Shown: positions 62,710-64,000 of the stretch, piece after piece
Numbering within the stretch: position 1 is the first letter of the stretch
How the letters are laid out: each line of letters begins with the position of its first letter
Assembly (NCBI RefSeq): GCF_023100945.1
Contig: NZ_CP064689.1
Span: 1,346,001-1,410,000 of the forward strand
Source of the DNA: Bradyrhizobium sp. 200
GTDB lineage: Bacteria; Pseudomonadota; Alphaproteobacteria; Rhizobiales; Xanthobacteraceae
Reading direction: 5' to 3'
Length of the DNA stretch: 64,000 nucleotides
Position numbers and translations under genes: made by a program
Notes under the pieces: generated by a model
Databases searched by the model: none
Told to the model about the DNA's origin: nothing
The model's input: the letters and a program-made list of their open reading frames with translations, nothing else

Positions 62710-64000
62710 TCACACCGGCAAACCAGCTTTGAGCAGTCCGGCCTCATGGCGCCGGCGGTCGACGTCGTGCTTGTAGTGTTGCGTGGCGAGATAGCTCGCC
62801 ACCGAGAAAGCCGGTTCGAGCTTCACGACCTCGGCGGCATGTGCGGCGGCGGCGACGGTGTTGCCCATCTGAGCGAAGATGGCGGCGAGGAAGGCGTGGT
62901 GGGTGAAGTCGGGCCGCGTGATCCGCGCGAAGGCTTCTGCGGCTTCCGCATATTTCTCGGCGCAGTAGAGGGCGCGGCCGAGGTGATTCCAGAAGCGCTC
63001 GGGGTGGTAGGGATTGAGGCGCATCGCCTTCCTGATCCAGTCGATGCCTTCCTCGGGCCGGCCCAGCCACGTCAGAAACTCGCCTTGCTGTACCACCACA
63101 AGGTCGTAGTTGGGATTGAGGGCCAGCGCACGCTCCTGGTGATAGGCGGCGCTGTCATGATCGTCGCGGGTCAGGTTCACCGCTGCCAGGATGCGGTGAA
63201 CGTCGCTGTCGTTATCGTCGAGCGCCAGCGCAAGCTGCAACTCGGCAGCCACCTGCTGGAAGGTGGCGTCGCGATCCGCGCACCAGCCATAGACCCATGT
63301 CTGGCCTAGCACGCATGCCCTCCATGCATGGGCGTGCGCATAGTCCGGATCGAGCGCAAGCGCGCGCTCAAGCAGAGCCTGCGCCTCGGCGTTGGCTTCG
63401 CGCTGCGAGCGGTGGTGCAGCACTTTGGCAGCGAGGACGTACTCGTAGGCCGCCATGTTGTCGGTCCGCTTGCGTTTCGCGCGTTCATGCGTGGCCGCCT
63501 CAACGCGGCCGGGCAGCGTGGCAACGATCGCGCCGGTCACTTCGTCCTGAATGGCGAAAATGTCCTCGAGCTTGCGGTCATAGCGTTCCGCCCACACATG
63601 CCGGTCGGTTTGTGCGTCGATCAATTGCACCGTGACGCGGACGCGATCGCCGACCTTGCGCACGCTTCCCTCGAGCACGTATTCGACGTCGAGCTCGCGG
63701 GCAATTGCCTGCACATTCACCGCCTTGCCCTTGTGCACGAAGGTCGAGTTGCGCGAGATGACGAGAAGGTCGCGGAAGCGCGACAGCTCGGTGATGATGT
63801 CCTCGGTGAGGCCGTCGGCAAAGAACTCCTGCTCCGGATCGCCGCTCATGTTGACCAGCGGCAGCACCGCGATGGACGGCTTCCTGGTCGTGACTGTCGA
63901 CACCGCGCCGTCCCTGCCGCTCATCGGCGTCTCGGCTGCTTCCGGCTCGAAGCGCACCCGAAAAACGTGGATCGGGCGGGTGATGTTCTTGAGGTTCTGA
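62710..64000 (-). CDS. cyclase-type TolB-N/TPR protein, N-terminus beyond the right edge
   Basis: The frame runs off the right edge: codons to base 64000 read QNLKNITRPIHVFRVRFEPEAAE, the end of a class III cyclase domain linker, so the catalytic part lies outside. Inside the window are the TolB-N-like domain (IAVLPLVNMSGDPEQEFFADGLTEDIITELSRFRDLLVISRNSTFVHKGKAVNVQAIARELDVEYVLEGSVRK) and TPR repeats to the C-terminus (HEAGLLKAGLPV). It matches the architecture of 53218-55032. Confidence 0.85.
   Translation of the reverse strand, partial: QNLKNITRPIHVFRVRFEPEAAETPMSGRDGAVSTVTTRKPSIAVLPLVNMSGDPEQEFFADGLTEDIITELSRFRDLLVISRNSTFVHKGKAVNVQAIARELDVEYVLEGSVRKVGDRVRVTVQLIDAQTDRHVWAERYDRKLEDIFAIQDEVTGAIVATLPGRVEAATHERAKRKRTDNMAAYEYVLAAKVLHHRSQREANAEAQALLERALALDPDYAHAHAWRACVLGQTWVYGWCADRDATFQQVAAELQLALALDDNDSDVHRILAAVNLTRDDHDSAAYHQERALALNPNYDLVVVQQGEFLTWLGRPEEGIDWIRKAMRLNPYHPERFWNHLGRALYCAEKYAEAAEAFARITRPDFTHHAFLAAIFAQMGNTVAAAAHAAEVVKLEPAFSVASYLATQHYKHDVDRRRHEAGLLKAGLPV

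Overview
The window looks like chromosomal DNA of a Bradyrhizobium-type alphaproteobacterium (Nitrobacteraceae, Rhizobiales). The evidence is high GC, the dense one-protein-per-kb packing, a homospermidine synthase next to a type III ornithine decarboxylase, a ROSE-type RNA thermometer on a small heat-shock gene, CpdR, and several palindromic repeat families typical of this genus. It holds about 65 protein genes, one tRNA, one probable small RNA, several RNA or DNA control elements, and at least four repeat families. I see no prophage, transposase, CRISPR array or rRNA. Housekeeping genes (gltBD, hemH, kdsD, hisN, cpdR) mark it as core chromosome with small accessory patches.

Layout. 1-2500: a broken HepT-like toxin, a GDCCVxC protein, a shortened CDF cation transporter and small exported or membrane proteins. 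2690-2993: an interspersed repeat. 3051-7903: a zinc-uptake operon behind a clear Zur box (His-rich membrane peptide, ABC ATPase, permease, binding protein, COG0523 GTPase, WD40 protein), followed by MgtC. 9338-15951: an intradiol dioxygenase, a complete five-gene branched-chain-type ABC importer and an acetoacetate-decarboxylase-family enzyme, read together as a small catabolic unit. 15971-16683: a toxin-antitoxin locus with a 34-bp perfect palindrome and a toxin broken by an internal deletion. 17171-21193 (minus): polyamine genes (ornithine decarboxylase with a long structured leader, GNAT, a coupled small membrane protein, RidA, homospermidine synthase).

22232-26017: M3 peptidase, then a DUF1007/RcnA-like pair for Ni/Co. 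27315-33093 (minus): a heavy-metal RND efflux unit. 33529-43133: hemH, the slipin/NfeD pair, an HxlR regulator divergent from a carboxymuconolactone-decarboxylase-like protein, kdsD, an outer-membrane barrel and a BA14K protein, with repeats between them. 41536-47878 (minus): glutamate synthase. 48362-55032: an exported protein, two alpha/beta hydrolases, Hsp20 with RpoH promoter and ROSE leader, and a cyclase-TolB-TPR protein.

55227-64000: LysE and TauE exporters, a LysR regulator, a TctC-type binding protein, a cysteine hydrolase with an altered triad, hisN, an sRNA of MmgR/suhB type, N-formylglutamate amidohydrolase, cpdR, tRNA-Val(GAC), and a second cyclase-TolB-TPR protein that runs off the right edge.

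Metal handling is the recurring theme: CDF, Zur/Znu/COG0523, DUF1007/RcnA and RND efflux. Regulation is unusually readable here: Zur box, RpoH/ROSE, attenuator-like ODC leader, toxin-antitoxin palindrome, HxlR operator, CtrA-type boxes and an anti-Shine-Dalgarno sRNA. All family assignments rest on motif recognition from sequence alone; no database search was run.
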